Shown piece after piece: positions 23,736 to 35,013 of a stretch of DNA of 64,000 nt. Both the position numbers and the translations under genes were made by a program. How positions within the stretch are numbered: position 1 is the stretch's first letter; each line of letters begins with the position of its first letter. The notes under the pieces are model-generated. The model did no database searches. It was not told the DNA's origin and worked only from the letters and a program-made list of their open reading frames with translations. This stretch comes from Rhytidiadelphus loreus (Eukaryota; Streptophyta; Bryopsida; Hypnales; Hylocomiaceae), in contig OX344761.1 in NCBI GenBank assembly GCA_947034895.1, forward strand, positions 29,338,863 to 29,402,862. The letters are read 5' to 3'.

Positions 23736-25970
23736 CAAGGGAAGTTTTGCCCCTTTCGAAATTGCAGGCTTTGCCCTGCAGCAAGGGCAATGAAGGGGGC
23801 AATTCAGCGTACCCTTTTTTGGCCCCCCCTGTGAGCACATAAAAAATTTTGGAACTGAACCGTACGATCTAAAATGTTACTTGTAACACACTAAACCCTT
23901 GTATAACATGTAGAAGGAAAATAAGAAGAAGAAAGAAGTATGGAATTTTTGAATTCCCAAATTCATGAGGGTTTTGCTATGCCCTTGAAAAATTAGGATC
24001 CCATTGCTTCGAAATGCGTAATTTTTTGGATAAATCATGTACATCCTCTAATTCGCTTTCTTGAAATAATTGTAGAAATTATTGAACTACGGTTATCTCG
24101 GGGGGTCATTTAGAGTGTCCATAAGAAACCAAGTGCGAACAAAACTTTGGACCCCCTATATATTTTTTGAATTTTAAATAAAACAAAATTAAAAAAATAT
24201 GAATAGATTTTCCTACTTTAAAAGTTTATGTTTTGAATTATTGATATTTTTATTTGTAAATAATAATTAGTTACAAATTTTTGAAGTAAAAAGATACACT
24301 GTAGAACTGAAAAATAGCTTTCACACCCCTCTATTATATAAGAAAAAATTGTCTAAAAAATGAACAAAAAATTCCTAAAAATAACTCATTATTGAAAGCT
24401 CATTTTGAATTGAATATTGACTCAATGGTCATCTAAATGTGTCCTCTATAATTATTTCAATTGAAAAACATGCCATTTTAGTTCATTTTCAAGTTTCAAC
24501 CTCTTCTAGAAATCATTTCATATTTTATTTGAGTTGGAAATTTTGGCAATAGAAAGCTATAGTCATTATTAAACAATGTTCAAAATTTTAGGTTGAAATT
24601 ATAGTTTATTAGAAACCACTTGTTCACACGTGATTTGTTATAGTAGAACTAAGTGCACCCCCCAAGACGGTTATGGCCTTATGGGGCACTTACAACTGCA
24701 TTTTCTGAGTAAAGAAAGGGAGATTCCATAATTGTTGACCATGTAAAAGTAGAAAAACTACCTTTCCATAATTTATTTGAAGAAATATTTATTTTTTGCT
24801 CAAATGTGCCCACTTTCTTTCAGTTCCACAAAAACATGTAGAACTTCTTTTCTAGTTAATAGTTATTAATCTCACTAGCAATTGCATGTAGAAATGAACT
24901 CTACCGATTTATAGATTTATTTTGGCAACACTCAAGAACATGCTCTAATAGGCTAGAACTTTGAATAAAGAGATTATCCATAATTCTATAATATAATATA
25001 TTTTTGTGCAATACTGCAAGGTATGAAAGCTTAACATTTGGTCATACATATAATTAATGAAACCTAAATTAATAGATTAATGAATTCAACTTTAGAAAAA
25101 TTGGTGAAGGCCTTCAAGTTGGCCCCTCTCTCCCCCTTCTCAATGAAATGAAAAAATATATCAATATAGGGTATATGGTGAAATTTTTTCCATATTACAA
25201 TGTCATGAATTCATGAATGAGTAGTACATTTTACAAGTAAATAAAAAACTTTCAAATGATCATATGTGACATTCTCCTTCTATTAATTCTCGTACATGAG
25301 TGATCATCATATTCAATTGTCAATTTTGTGGGACAACCTTTCACTTCTACAATTTCCACGGTGCCATGTAATAATTCATACCCGGAAACATAGAAATGAA
25401 TAACTAATTAGTCGACAAGGTTCACATGTAATCATGTATAGTACATTTAAATTATCACATGTAGACTACAAGTTCAATGGATCAATTACACAATGGTCTC
25501 TACATTCAAATTACATTTCAATTTTCAACCAACATTTCCACATTGACTTTTTAAATCATATCTTAAAATCATAGAAGAAGTCATGTACTTTGTGGATCCA
25601 AAAAAATAAATGTCTTCAAATTGCAATGTAATAATGTAGCCATGTAGCCATGTATAGAGGGCAAGCCAAAATTGCTACTAGTGGATATTGGGATGGTGGG
25701 AATACTCGGTGAAATCGTAAAAGTGATGCCGCATGCTGCACCAATTTTTTGTTGAGCACGTGAATATTTTATATGGAAATTTAATAATTTGTAGGGTTTA
25801 GGGTCTAGGGTTAGCATTAAAAACAGTCTCACAATGTAGGGAAGAAAATGAACAATAAGCTTTCACACATTGGATGCTTTCTACATTTCATTGATTATTT
25901 TTGACAGTGATTTAACTATTTCAAGGATCCGTTGTTTGAACAGTGCGTACACAGCTGGAGGATGACAGTT
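23736..25970. other. AT-rich spacer in element F
   Basis: No gene is supported; frames are short and lack protein character. The composition resembles the E spacers. The edge of the array at about 23820 has a C-run with CCCCCCTG that could be mistaken for a terminus, but no target duplication is evident. Confidence 0.5.
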
Positions 25971-26345
25971 CAGCAGGTCCGTGCAGAGGAGACGATGGCC
26001 TGATCGGAGACCTGAAGACCTAAAATCCATCCGACGGCCTGATCCGACAGCCTGATCCAATGGCCACGGCCTGTTCGGTCCGCTTGATCGGACGCAGGCG
26101 ACTCCGAAACTTGGTCTTCCGACGGCCTGATTCGACGGCCCCGGCGTGTTCGATCCGACGGCCTCTTCCGACGCCCTCATCGGACGGCCTCTTCTGATGG
26201 CCTGATCGAACGGCGACGGCCTGTTCGGTCCGCCCGATCGGACGACCAGGTCCGATCCGATGGCCCAAAGTCGGACGGATCGCGGTCCGGAACCGAACCG
26301 GTATTAGGGTTGGTTTCGGACGGCTATATGATCGGACGGGCCCTT
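25971..26345. repeat. F-type array before the F WCHI-RING gene
   Basis: Many copies of CCTGATCCGACGGCC-like units. A TATA-like GCTATATGAT sits at about 26322-26331 at the gene-proximal end, roughly 220 bp before the ATG at 26551. Confidence 0.8.
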
Positions 26346-26550
26346 CATTTCTTTTCACTTCTTCTCTCCAAGCTTGCCAAGTCAGATGTGCTGCTGTTGC
26401 CTCTAGCGCTAGTTGCTCTTACTTGGTGGAGAGAAGGGGTCCAACATATTTTATTACAGTGTGACTTTGGCAGATTTAAATTAGCTACACGTATATTTCA
26501 ATTGATCGAATTTTTTACTTTGAATTGCTCTTCAATTCAAAGTACCAAGC

Positions 26551-29500
26551 ATGGTCGCGGAAGGTGATGGAGGGGCTATTGGGACGACTTCAACACAACC
26601 TCCACCGAAGAAAATTAAAACAAGGGGGGCCGGACATGCGTTGCAGTATGACATTTTAGATGATCCGAACATCAAAGCGGAGCCTGACTGGGAGAAAGTG
26701 GAGGCCGAATATTGGAGCTCTAAAATGTGCAAACAATTTGTCAAAATGTACCACATTGACAAGTTGTGGCCTCGGGATTGCCACGCAGCCCACACAAGAT
26801 ATTTCAATTGTAAGCCGTGGACTTGCAAGGATAGTCATTTTGTACATCGATCAGACGAGGTGTGGAAGGCCCTCTTCGGCAACAAGGCAAGGAGTAAAGG
26901 ATACATAAATTATAGCACGGCATCTATGGTGTATGCAGAACTCATATTGGGTCGGAAGGTGGACTGGAGCACGTTTCCAACGACATCGCAATTGCCGCTT
27001 CAACTTCCAAAAAATCAAAAGGATATTCCCGATTTATACAACCATGGGGCACAAACGGCTGAATCTAAAATAGTATTAAAAAATACTAGAACGCCTACAA
27101 TGAAGGTTTCACAGGGTGTAGGCAACGCAGTACAGTTGGACCCCACACAACTAGGAGCGGAGGCCACCAATGCCTCTTCGGGAGGTGTATTTCGGAAGGT
27201 CAATTTCAAGGATCCGGAGACTTGTTTACCCACCTCGGTTCATGTACCAATCACGGGTGAGCAAAGCATTGCTCCAAACAAGCACGACCTCGTGAAAGAA
27301 GTTGCCCCCTCTTCCTCGTCGCGAGAAGACATGGATGAAGACAAAGTTGCAAGAGCAAATGCTACAATTGAACGGCTTATAGACAACGATGCTCTCGATA
27401 GTTTGAAGTACGTTCCTCCAAACGTGGACTCGCCAACGCCACCTAGTCCAATATTGAGCCCGATCCGTGAAGTTCAACCGTCAGGTCTGTTCGTAGAGCG
27501 ACTTCAAAACGTGGCAACGACCTCCAATATTGATGGCGAGGAGATTGTGCGCAAGCATCCGCTCTTGTGCACTTTAACTCCAAGAAGATTGCAATATGTG
27601 GGTCAAATCCCAAATCTAGAGCATCTTGAAATCATACTTAGGTGCGGAGTTGAGTACCCACCTCAAATGGATGGATCGAGAGAAGGTGAACCCGTGAACG
27701 AGGCCGAGTGCTCTACGGCAACCGAAAACAAACTTGGGCTTCACGATTTTGTGACATCCGCTCAAGCAATAACATGTTCTGTTGAAGCTGTAGCGGAAAT
27801 GGCCCCGTTGGCTATGGAATTGGCCAGAAATTTATCCACATTATCGCATCCACTATTGAAGGGTGGATTGGCTTTTCACAAGTTTGCTAGTGGAGCGCTA
27901 ACACTTCTTGATGAGAAGTACAACTACTTGAAGACAATCGTGGAGCTGGAGCAGAAGAATGACGAGTGGAGTAAAAAGTATGGAAGGGTCGTTGAAAATT
28001 GTGAGTCATTGGGAAGGCAATTGGTGGCGTCAAGGAGGAAGTATAGCGAAAAATATTTGAAGGAACGAAATGAAGAAAAGGGCCTCTCTACAGTGGAGAT
28101 CCAACTACCGAGGTCGCAAGAAACTCAAGAAAGCGATCAACTCTCTCTTCCATTTGAGAAGGCCAAAGTAGTGGAGGAGCTTGAGACCAGAAAGGTGGAT
28201 GAGGTTCCAACTTGGAGCGAGTTGAATTGAAGATTGAATGAGGTAAACCAAGAAAATGCCCTTCTTCAATCGAGGTTGGACCAGATGAAACGAGTGGAGA
28301 ACATGAATGAATGTCTACCGGCGAGCGGATCGGAGTCTCGGTGGTTGACATGGATACAACAACTTCAAGACAAACCGTCTTTAGCATCTCGGGCAATGTT
28401 CAGGGTTCGCACCCTTGCAATGAAGTCGGATGAAGATTGCAATGTCGTTGAGGCTGCTTTGAAGAAATTCAAGAGTGTGGTCGAGCAACATTCTTGGGGG
28501 TCTATGCCAATGACATGTTGGGGAGACATGGATGCCATGTACGAGCGGTTGAACCACGCTAAGAAGGAATCGCTAGCCCACAATCGCGACATCAATTGGA
28601 CTTTTGAAGTAGAGGAAGGATGGACTCCTTACACAACGCTTTCAGCACACATCAAGAAGAACGAGAAGATAGTTGTGCATGGTTCTAATCCAGGCAATGA
28701 AATGTTGAAGGGTCATTGTAGCATTTGCCAAGGTCCTTTTGGGCCTGAAGGAGCCTTCACCATGGGCCATTGTCGCCACGTTTTTCATATCAAATGCGTT
28801 GTGCAAGCATCTCTGTTTCGATCTGCTTGTGCCGAGTGCCGTTCTCCTTTGAGTCCGAGGTTCTACGAGATGTTTGGTATCTTGGAAGGTATGCCCCCCA
28901 GCCACGAATACAATAGATGGACTCTTCCATTTGACCAAGGGCCATACAAATTTCAGAATTATTCGCATTGGGGGAAACCCCTCATATGGGATCCAAAGGA
29001 ACAGAAGCATGAATTGTATGATGCATCCATGCAACCGGTGAATTCCTTCATGTGGATGACCCAAAATATGGAAGTGGAGTTGCGGGCTCGTGCCATTGAT
29101 GATGGCGAGGCTCGTAAATTGTTTTGTCGCAGTATGGGAGGGCATTGGAGCATGCAACACCATAAATTTTTCCGGTTTCCCGAAAAAGAAGTACAGAAAG
29201 GGCCAGATGGCAATTGGATAGAGGTGGAGCATCCTCTTGGCTTCAGTGAACAGTACGAGGCATACAATCACGTTCCCATAGGTAGGGCACTGTTCTTATC
29301 TAAGCTGGAAGAAGCTGCATCAATTCGTGTTCAGGTGGAAACGGATGGAGAATCAAACAAAGGGGATTCGTTTGTGGAGGTGGCCGGGGCATTTGATAGG
29401 AGGGTGGCCGACATCATAGGTCAATGGAGGGCGTTCCTATTGGAAGGAGTCACCGAAGGATTTAGGGTAAACAACCCTAGTGATGACCATATGGTGAATG

Positions 29501-29805
29501 TGTTGGTAAATCGAGTGGATGCTGCTCTGAGAGCCTTAAAGGCGATGGATGTGGATTTGACTCCGAAGCGCAAACAGAAGCGGAAGATTGAAGATGACGA
29601 TGACTATTCACCGGAAACAATACGACAATTTATTGTTGTTGACAGGGCAACCAAATCAAATCGGTTCTCAAGCTCAACAAGCCTTAGGGGAATTTCTCGT
29701 CGCGGAAGTCTAAGGATTGCCGCTCAAGTGGCACAACGCAATACAAAGGGGTCCTCTGGTCTGTCTGGTGGTTCGGGAGATGGCAACAATGATAGAATTA
29801 AATAG
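26551..29805 (+). pseudogene. WCHI-RING protein gene of element F, one in-frame TGA
   Basis: One frame of 1085 codons runs from ATG 26551 to TAA 29803-29805, broken only by TGA at 28228-28230 (SELN*RLNEVN). A CGA-to-TGA change would restore an uninterrupted coiled coil, and the E homologue has the same layout. Domains: WCHI (about residues 45-160: SSKMCKQFVKMYHIDKLWP, VYAELILGRKVDWST), a long Ser/Pro-rich linker, a coiled coil (about 460-590), a RING-H2 at about 723-768 (CSIC...CRHVFHIKC...CAEC), then a conserved C-terminal region. It is likely E3-ligase-like; the target is unknown. Alternatively TGA is read through or the downstream piece is expressed separately. Confidence 0.7.
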
Positions 29806-30429
29806 AAATGGACCAATAGGTCTATTGCAATAGAAGAAATAGAACTCTATATTTGATAGACTTTTGTTTTAATGTCACGAGGTGAAAATAGTAGTAAATA
29901 ATTGTAATCAGGGCATTTCTTGTTTTGCCTTTAATATCTACATATGTATGTCTTTTTTATATATACATATATATAAATATATATAAATATATAACTATAT
30001 TTATTTATTTGTATTCCAATGTTCATGATATGTATGGATCTTTCAATGCATGCTAGTTTGTTGAATCAGTTGGTCAAATGTCGCTTTTTTCTTCTTTCGC
30101 TATGATATAATGATTTGTTCATAGAATATGTAGTATTTTTTCCATTGTAACATTATTTCATTGCAACAATATGAACTCCAAATTTTTTTGGCACAAAAGG
30201 CTCTAATCAATTCCTACAAACTTGTTAGTATTGCTTTGCACAACTAGTGCTGTGCACCACTCGCATACTTGAAGGTATTAATCAGAGCCGGGATTTGAAC
30301 CCGCGACCTCCCCGATTGGAAGAAGGCAAGTCCAAATGTTTGGATAAGCCTTGGACACTTGTGTTGAAAGTGTGAAACAGTTCTATTTGAAATTGAACTA
30401 CGAGAAGTCCCGAATCCGGATAAAAAAAT
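29806..30429. other. Spacer with TA microsatellite and a tRNA-like B box
   Basis: A (TA)-rich simple repeat lies at about 29955-30010. On the minus strand near 30293-30312 the sequence contains GGTTCAAATCC, matching the RNA polymerase III B-box consensus. No matching acceptor stem or A box is found at tRNA spacing, so at most this is a SINE or tRNA relic. Confidence 0.45.
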
Positions 30430-30605
30430 CGGACGTGCTGATCCGACGGCCAATTCGGACGGGCTGGCCAGATCCGACGGCCTAGTCAGATCGAACGGCC
30501 TCTTCCGACGGCCTGTTCGGATGGCCAGTTCCGACGGCCTGTTCCGACGAGCTGGCCCGATCCGACGGAATGTTCGGACGGGATGGTCAAATCAGACGGG
30601 CCATT
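30430..30605. repeat. F-type array before the F transposase gene
   Basis: About ten degenerate TCCGACGGCC(T/A)-type units, many separated by GATC- or TTCG-containing linkers. The array ends about 85 bp upstream of a TATA box. Confidence 0.8.
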
Positions 30606-30689
30606 CTGGGGAGAATGAGTCCGTTGGTACTGTTTTTAAAATTCATCTTTCTGAATAATGGTCAGCGCCACTTGTATTCAGCTGCAAAG

Positions 30690-30697
30690 TATAAGTA
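30690..30697 (+). promoter_or_regulatory. TATA box of the F transposase gene
   Basis: TATAAGTA, about 240 bp before the ATG at 30936 and 85 bp after the array. Confidence 0.5.
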
Positions 30698-30935
30698 GAA
30701 GAAACAAGGCGTATGAAGGCACTCCAAATCCACTGAACACTACGATTTCCAAGGGCTAGGAGCTGCAATTTATTTTGTATCCCTTGCTTGGTAATGCATC
30801 GTTTGGTAGAAGGGGGGCCTTGAATTTCAAGGCTTTGTGCACGACCGTAAACCCAATTTTAAACATTGGTTCACTTGTGTTTACATTTTCCAAAACTTGC
30901 GAATTTGAAGAAGTTCAAGTTTGGAACTTGTGACC

Positions 30936-33900
30936 ATGAGCAAGGATCTTGCCTCTTGGTATGTCGTCCTTTCGGCGAGTAAAATACAATGTAAGGCTTG
31001 CAACAACGTGTTTTCAAAGAAAACGAGCCGTATGTTGAGTCACTTAGGATATGAATCGATTCCCGGTTCTCGTGATAGGAGAGTGAGTTTGTGTCCCAAA
31101 TTGTCATCGGAAACTCGAAGTCTATTTCTTCGATGCAATGGGGCATTTCCACAAAGACCTGTTCGTGGAAATGTGGATGTCAACAACTTGCCTATGGTTG
31201 AAAGCGATATGTCAAATGGGAGGGGCATGCCACGTTCTACGCAAGAAGATTCTTGTACAACACCGGAAGAAATCATTGGAGGGGGTTCCGAAGTAACTCC
31301 AAGTATGCAAACATGTAGCGGACGTGACATTCGTAGGGCCTCAAGCAGTAGGCCTCCAACACAAAGTAGGCTTTTGGATGGCTTTCAAGAAACCAAAAAA
31401 CAGAATTTGAATGCAGTGTGGGCCAATTTCTTCTATGCGGCAAATATACCCTTTTCAGTGGCCCGAAACGTAGCTTTCAGAGAAGCGGTGAAAAAAACCT
31501 CCAAGTATGGTAAGGCCTACTCTCTGCCATCATATCATGATCTACGGCATAAATTGCTTGATCAAGCCAAGGCAAATGTCGTGGGGAAGGTGCATAGAAG
31601 GACCAAAGACAGCGTCAGGAAGTTTGGAGCAACATTGTCCATTGATGGATGGAGCTCAGTTACAAATCGTCCACTGATTAATGCCATGCTTGTATCTTCA
31701 GCGGGTGAGCAATTCCTTGGATCGGTGGATACTAGTGGGGTGGAAAAGACAGCACAATATTTGGCCACAATTTTAGAAAAATTCATAGAGTAGGTGGGTC
31801 CTACGAATGTGGTGCAAGTGAGCGCAGACAATGCTCCAGTGAATCCGGCAGCATGGAATTTGGTATCCACTAAATATCCACACATTTTTTTTCAAGGATG
31901 TGTGGTGCATGCCTTGAATTTGTTGCTCAAAAATTGGGGAAAGGAGAAATGGATTGAAGAGTCGGTAAAGAGAGCCCAAATCGTAGTGAATTTCTTCAAG
32001 AAAAGACACATGCCACTTGCTATATTTCGGAAGTATGAGACAAAGTACAGTTTGTTGAAGCCGATGGAAACAAGGTTTGCCTCTGTGTTTATCATGATTG
32101 ATCGTTTGTTGGAAGTCAAAAGAGCATTGCAACAAAGTGTGGTGGATCCACAGTGGGTGGCATATGTGAATACACTCAACAACAATGGCAAAGCCAAATC
32201 TCGCACGAAGTCTCGTGATGTGAAGAGGTTCATTCTAGAGGAGCATTATTGGGACCGGTGGACAAATTTGCGAGAATTGGTGGCCCCCGTTGTATATGGT
32301 CTACGTGATTTAATGCAAAGATGCCATGCATGGGTAAGGTGTTGCATATTATGAGGAATTTAGAGAAACATGTCCTTAGCCTAGAAGGGCCTCCTTTTTG
32401 TTTGGCAACAAACCTCGCCGAACCATTGGAGCGATCCTTTTTCAAACGCCGTGGAATGGGGGAGACAGATTTACATTATGCAGGAGCTCTTTTGAATCCA
32501 TACCTTCTGCATGATAAGGATCTAGCCGACGACCAAGATGCAATGGACGCATGCAAGCGTGTTCTAATGAAAATTTGCAAACAAGGAGAGTACGCCTCGG
32601 TGGTAAAAGAATTTGTAGCCTTCTGCCATAGGGAACCTCCGTTTCACAACATGTTGAATCCGGATGAGCAACAATTGTCGGCGCATGCTTGGTGGGATTT
32701 TGAAGGTGCATGTGAGAAGCTCATTGCTCCAATAGCCAAGCGAATTTTGGCACAACCGGTATCCTCGTCTTCATGTGAACAAAATTGGAGTAGTTATTCT
32801 TTTGTTCACAACAAATCTCGGAACAAGTTGACAACGCAAAGGGCGGCAGACTTGGTGTATGTGTACACCAATTCCAAGGTCTTGGCAGCATCCAAGGAAA
32901 AGGATGAGAAGAAGTGGTACGATGACAACGTGGATTCGGAAGATTCAGAGGGGTTTATCTCAGACGACGAGGAGGATGGTGGGTCAGTTGGGCCTCTATT
33001 GGATGACGAAGATGCCATGAATTACGACGGGCACAATTTTGATGATGAAATGTTCGATAGTCCAAGTCGGCCCAATGAAGATCTTCGAGCCAATGATCGA
33101 GACATCTATGACTTTCCATTGGATGAGGATAATGATGGGTATGATGAAGATGTACCTTCCATAGCTAGATTTGTGGATGGAAGTGGATTCATGAGTAGCG
33201 AAAAAGTTCTATCGGAAAAAGAAGACGCTTATGTAGAGGCCAATGAGAGAACGATTCCCAATGATGGGACTCAAAGAATGGATGAAGATCTTTTTCCACT
33301 TGAGTCTCCGTTTAGAGGAGTGTTGCAAGCGGAAGAAAATGACAAACACATCGGCAAGGGAGGACGTGAGCCTTGGGAGGTGAATGTCAAAATGAACGTT
33401 GGCAACACGAGTGTTGAGTCAACCATTGTATTGGCAAGTGCGAACAGTGGTCACCCAAGTATTCCAATCCCTAAGGCAAATGAAGCGGAGAAGAATGTTA
33501 ATCTATGTGTGGTGGGGCTTAGAAGTCCAATTTCGTGCATCAATGGAGAAGCCAAGAAGGAACTCATGCAAGATTTTGAAGTACCACCATCTAGCATCCC
33601 TCCACGTGCACAATTGAAAACCCCTAGTCAAATTTTGGATGGCGTTGGGAGCTTAGGGCTTGGAAAACGGATTGCAAATATTTCAAAAGAAAGGCGGCCT
33701 AGTTAAGGTATTTTATCGTCCACGGACGATGACAAGGATGAGACATTGGCTTCAATGTTCATTCGGCATTCTCGTAATGCACCACCACGACGGCCCCCAA
33801 CAATGTCAATGCCTAAACCACAATCTTCAATCTCACCGAAGATAATCATTCATGGAGGCAGTGGAGGGCCCTCAACAATAAAATTAGAGGGCGGGGGATC

Positions 33901-34169
33901 ACCTAGAGCCAATAAGAAGAGAGTCATGCAACCTTTTGCAATCTCCCCGTTGAAAAAAACAAGAGCCATTGGAAACCCTCTTGATGCACGTCCACATGTT
34001 TCAAAGAGGAAAATGAAAAGTGTTGTTGGCATTAAGGAACAAAATGGGAAATCCTTATTAAGAGTAAAAGAAGAACTCAAAAAGGACAAACGAAGAAGAA
34101 GCCTTTCATCCACGCAAGTACAAGAGGGAAGAACGACATGTCTAGGCTCTTTATCAGATGATATGGAAG
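30936..34169 (+). pseudogene. hAT transposase of element F (BED finger/DUF659 type), broken and truncated
   Basis: ATG at 30936. A BED-like zinc finger (CKAC...H...C, about residues 14-50) precedes a DUF659 region (SIDGWSSVTNRPLINAML; QVSADNA; CVVHALNLLLKNW). The C-terminal hAT dimerisation region is SSSSCEQNWSSYSFVHN, and an acidic tail follows. Breaks: TAG 31791-31793 (a Glu in the E homologue), a 1-nt loss near 32310-32320, and TAA 33704-33706, beyond which the tail still matches the E transposase (TDDDKDETLASM against TDDDDDVPLAYV). The frame runs into the E terminus at 34170; any open frame past that point is artefact. The rest probably lies beyond E', left of the window. Confidence 0.8.
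34162..34169. other. Predicted half of the E' target-site duplication
   Basis: TATGGAAG abuts the terminus CAGGGTTG at 34170. If the middle segment is inverted, this flank belongs to E', and CTTCCATA should precede the far E' terminus outside the window. Confidence 0.55.
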
Positions 34170-34329
34170 CAGGGTTGTTCGCTGCGACAGCGCGACACCG
34201 CAACAGACAAACGTCGCGCGACGTCTAGTAGAGCCCGCGCGACGTCACGAAAAGTCAAATTTACCTTTGACTTTACAGGAAATTACCCCCCTCCAGGTGG
34301 ATGCCACATGGCATCCACTTGGCAAACTG
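34170..34329 (+). repeat. E left terminus and subterminal segment
   Basis: The tip CAGGGTTGT is followed by CGCTGCGACAGCGCGAC and palindromic GTCGCGCGACGTC / CGCGCGACGTCACG motifs, then a stretch with 'ggtggatgccacatggcatcc', itself an imperfect inverted repeat (34295-34320). Confidence 0.75.
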
Positions 34330-34835
34330 GAGGGCGCGTACGGATAGGAGACTACGGGTAGGGGCGATTGCGTGTGGGCGACTGCGGGTCGACAAGGGCG
34401 ACTGCGTGTGGGCGACTGCGGGTGGAAGAGGGCGACTGTGTGTGGGCGACTGTGGGTGGACGAGGGCGACTGCGGGTGGGCGACTACGGGTGGGCGAGGG
34501 CGACTGCGGGTGGGCGAGGGCGACTGCGGGTGGGCGAGGGCGACTGCGGGTGGGCGAGGGCGACTGCAGGTGGGCGACTGCAGATTTCTGAGGGAGACCG
34601 CGGGTGGGCGACTGCGGGTTTGGCAAGGAGACCGCGGGTTCAGGAAGTGTTCTTGGGTGGGCGACCGCGGGTGCGCAAAAGGTACCTAGACCCGGTGGTG
34701 GACCCGAAGTCGCCCAATTTGGACCCGCTGTCGCCCTCTCGAGACCCGTTGTCGCCCACGTCGGACCCGCAGTCGCCCTACCCAGACCCGCAGTCGCTGG
34801 ATACGCAGTTGCCCTATCCGTACTCGCCCCCCTAG
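34330..34835. repeat. E subterminal/promoter array (two opposed orientations)
   Basis: About 34350-34620 holds GGGCGACTGCGGGT units, including a run of near-perfect 20-bp GGGCGACTGCGGGTGGGCGA repeats at about 34480-34575 (three more than in E'). About 34690-34830 holds the opposite orientation, sense to the following gene. Apparent Gly/Arg-rich proteins here are repeat translation. Confidence 0.85.
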
Positions 34836-34851
34836 ACCGAAGTCACTCGCC

Positions 34852-34859
34852 CTATATAG
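34852..34859 (+). promoter_or_regulatory. TATA box of the WCHI-RING gene
   Basis: CTATATAG directly follows the last array unit (ACTCGCCCTATATAG); the ATG is at 35014. The array is thus in the position of an upstream activating sequence. Confidence 0.6.
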
Positions 34860-35013
34860 CCAGTAGCCCATCATCATGCTATCACCTTCATTTTCCATTG
34901 AGGCTTTCTGTCTTGCAACCTTTGTTGGCTGCATGCGTGACCCTTTTGGATAATATATATACTATTTTTTGCTATCATTTGGTTCTTAGAATTTTGCGAC
35001 GTCCGCAAATCTC

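Larger units (their letters stand above)
9919..34169. mobile_element. Inverted segment; main part of element F and the 3' half of gene G
   Basis: This segment lies between the two facing E termini. It contains the 3' half of gene G, two RING genes, and four genes each preceded by a TCCGACGGCC-type array (kinase N-terminus, WCHI coiled-coil, WCHI-RING, hAT transposase). The same array type reappears at 61965-62200 next to a CAGGGTTA terminus. I infer that this segment plus 56779-62328 formed one large element (F) before E and E' inserted. The far end of F is not visible. Confidence 0.5.

Noticed and set aside
30240..30440. tRNA gene on the minus strand
   Set aside because: A B-box-like GGTTCAAATCC is present, but there is no acceptor stem, A box or anticodon arm at the correct spacing.
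34330..34835. CRISPR array
   Set aside because: Units are degenerate and adjacent or separated by variable short linkers, with no uniform unique spacers, and the genome is eukaryotic.
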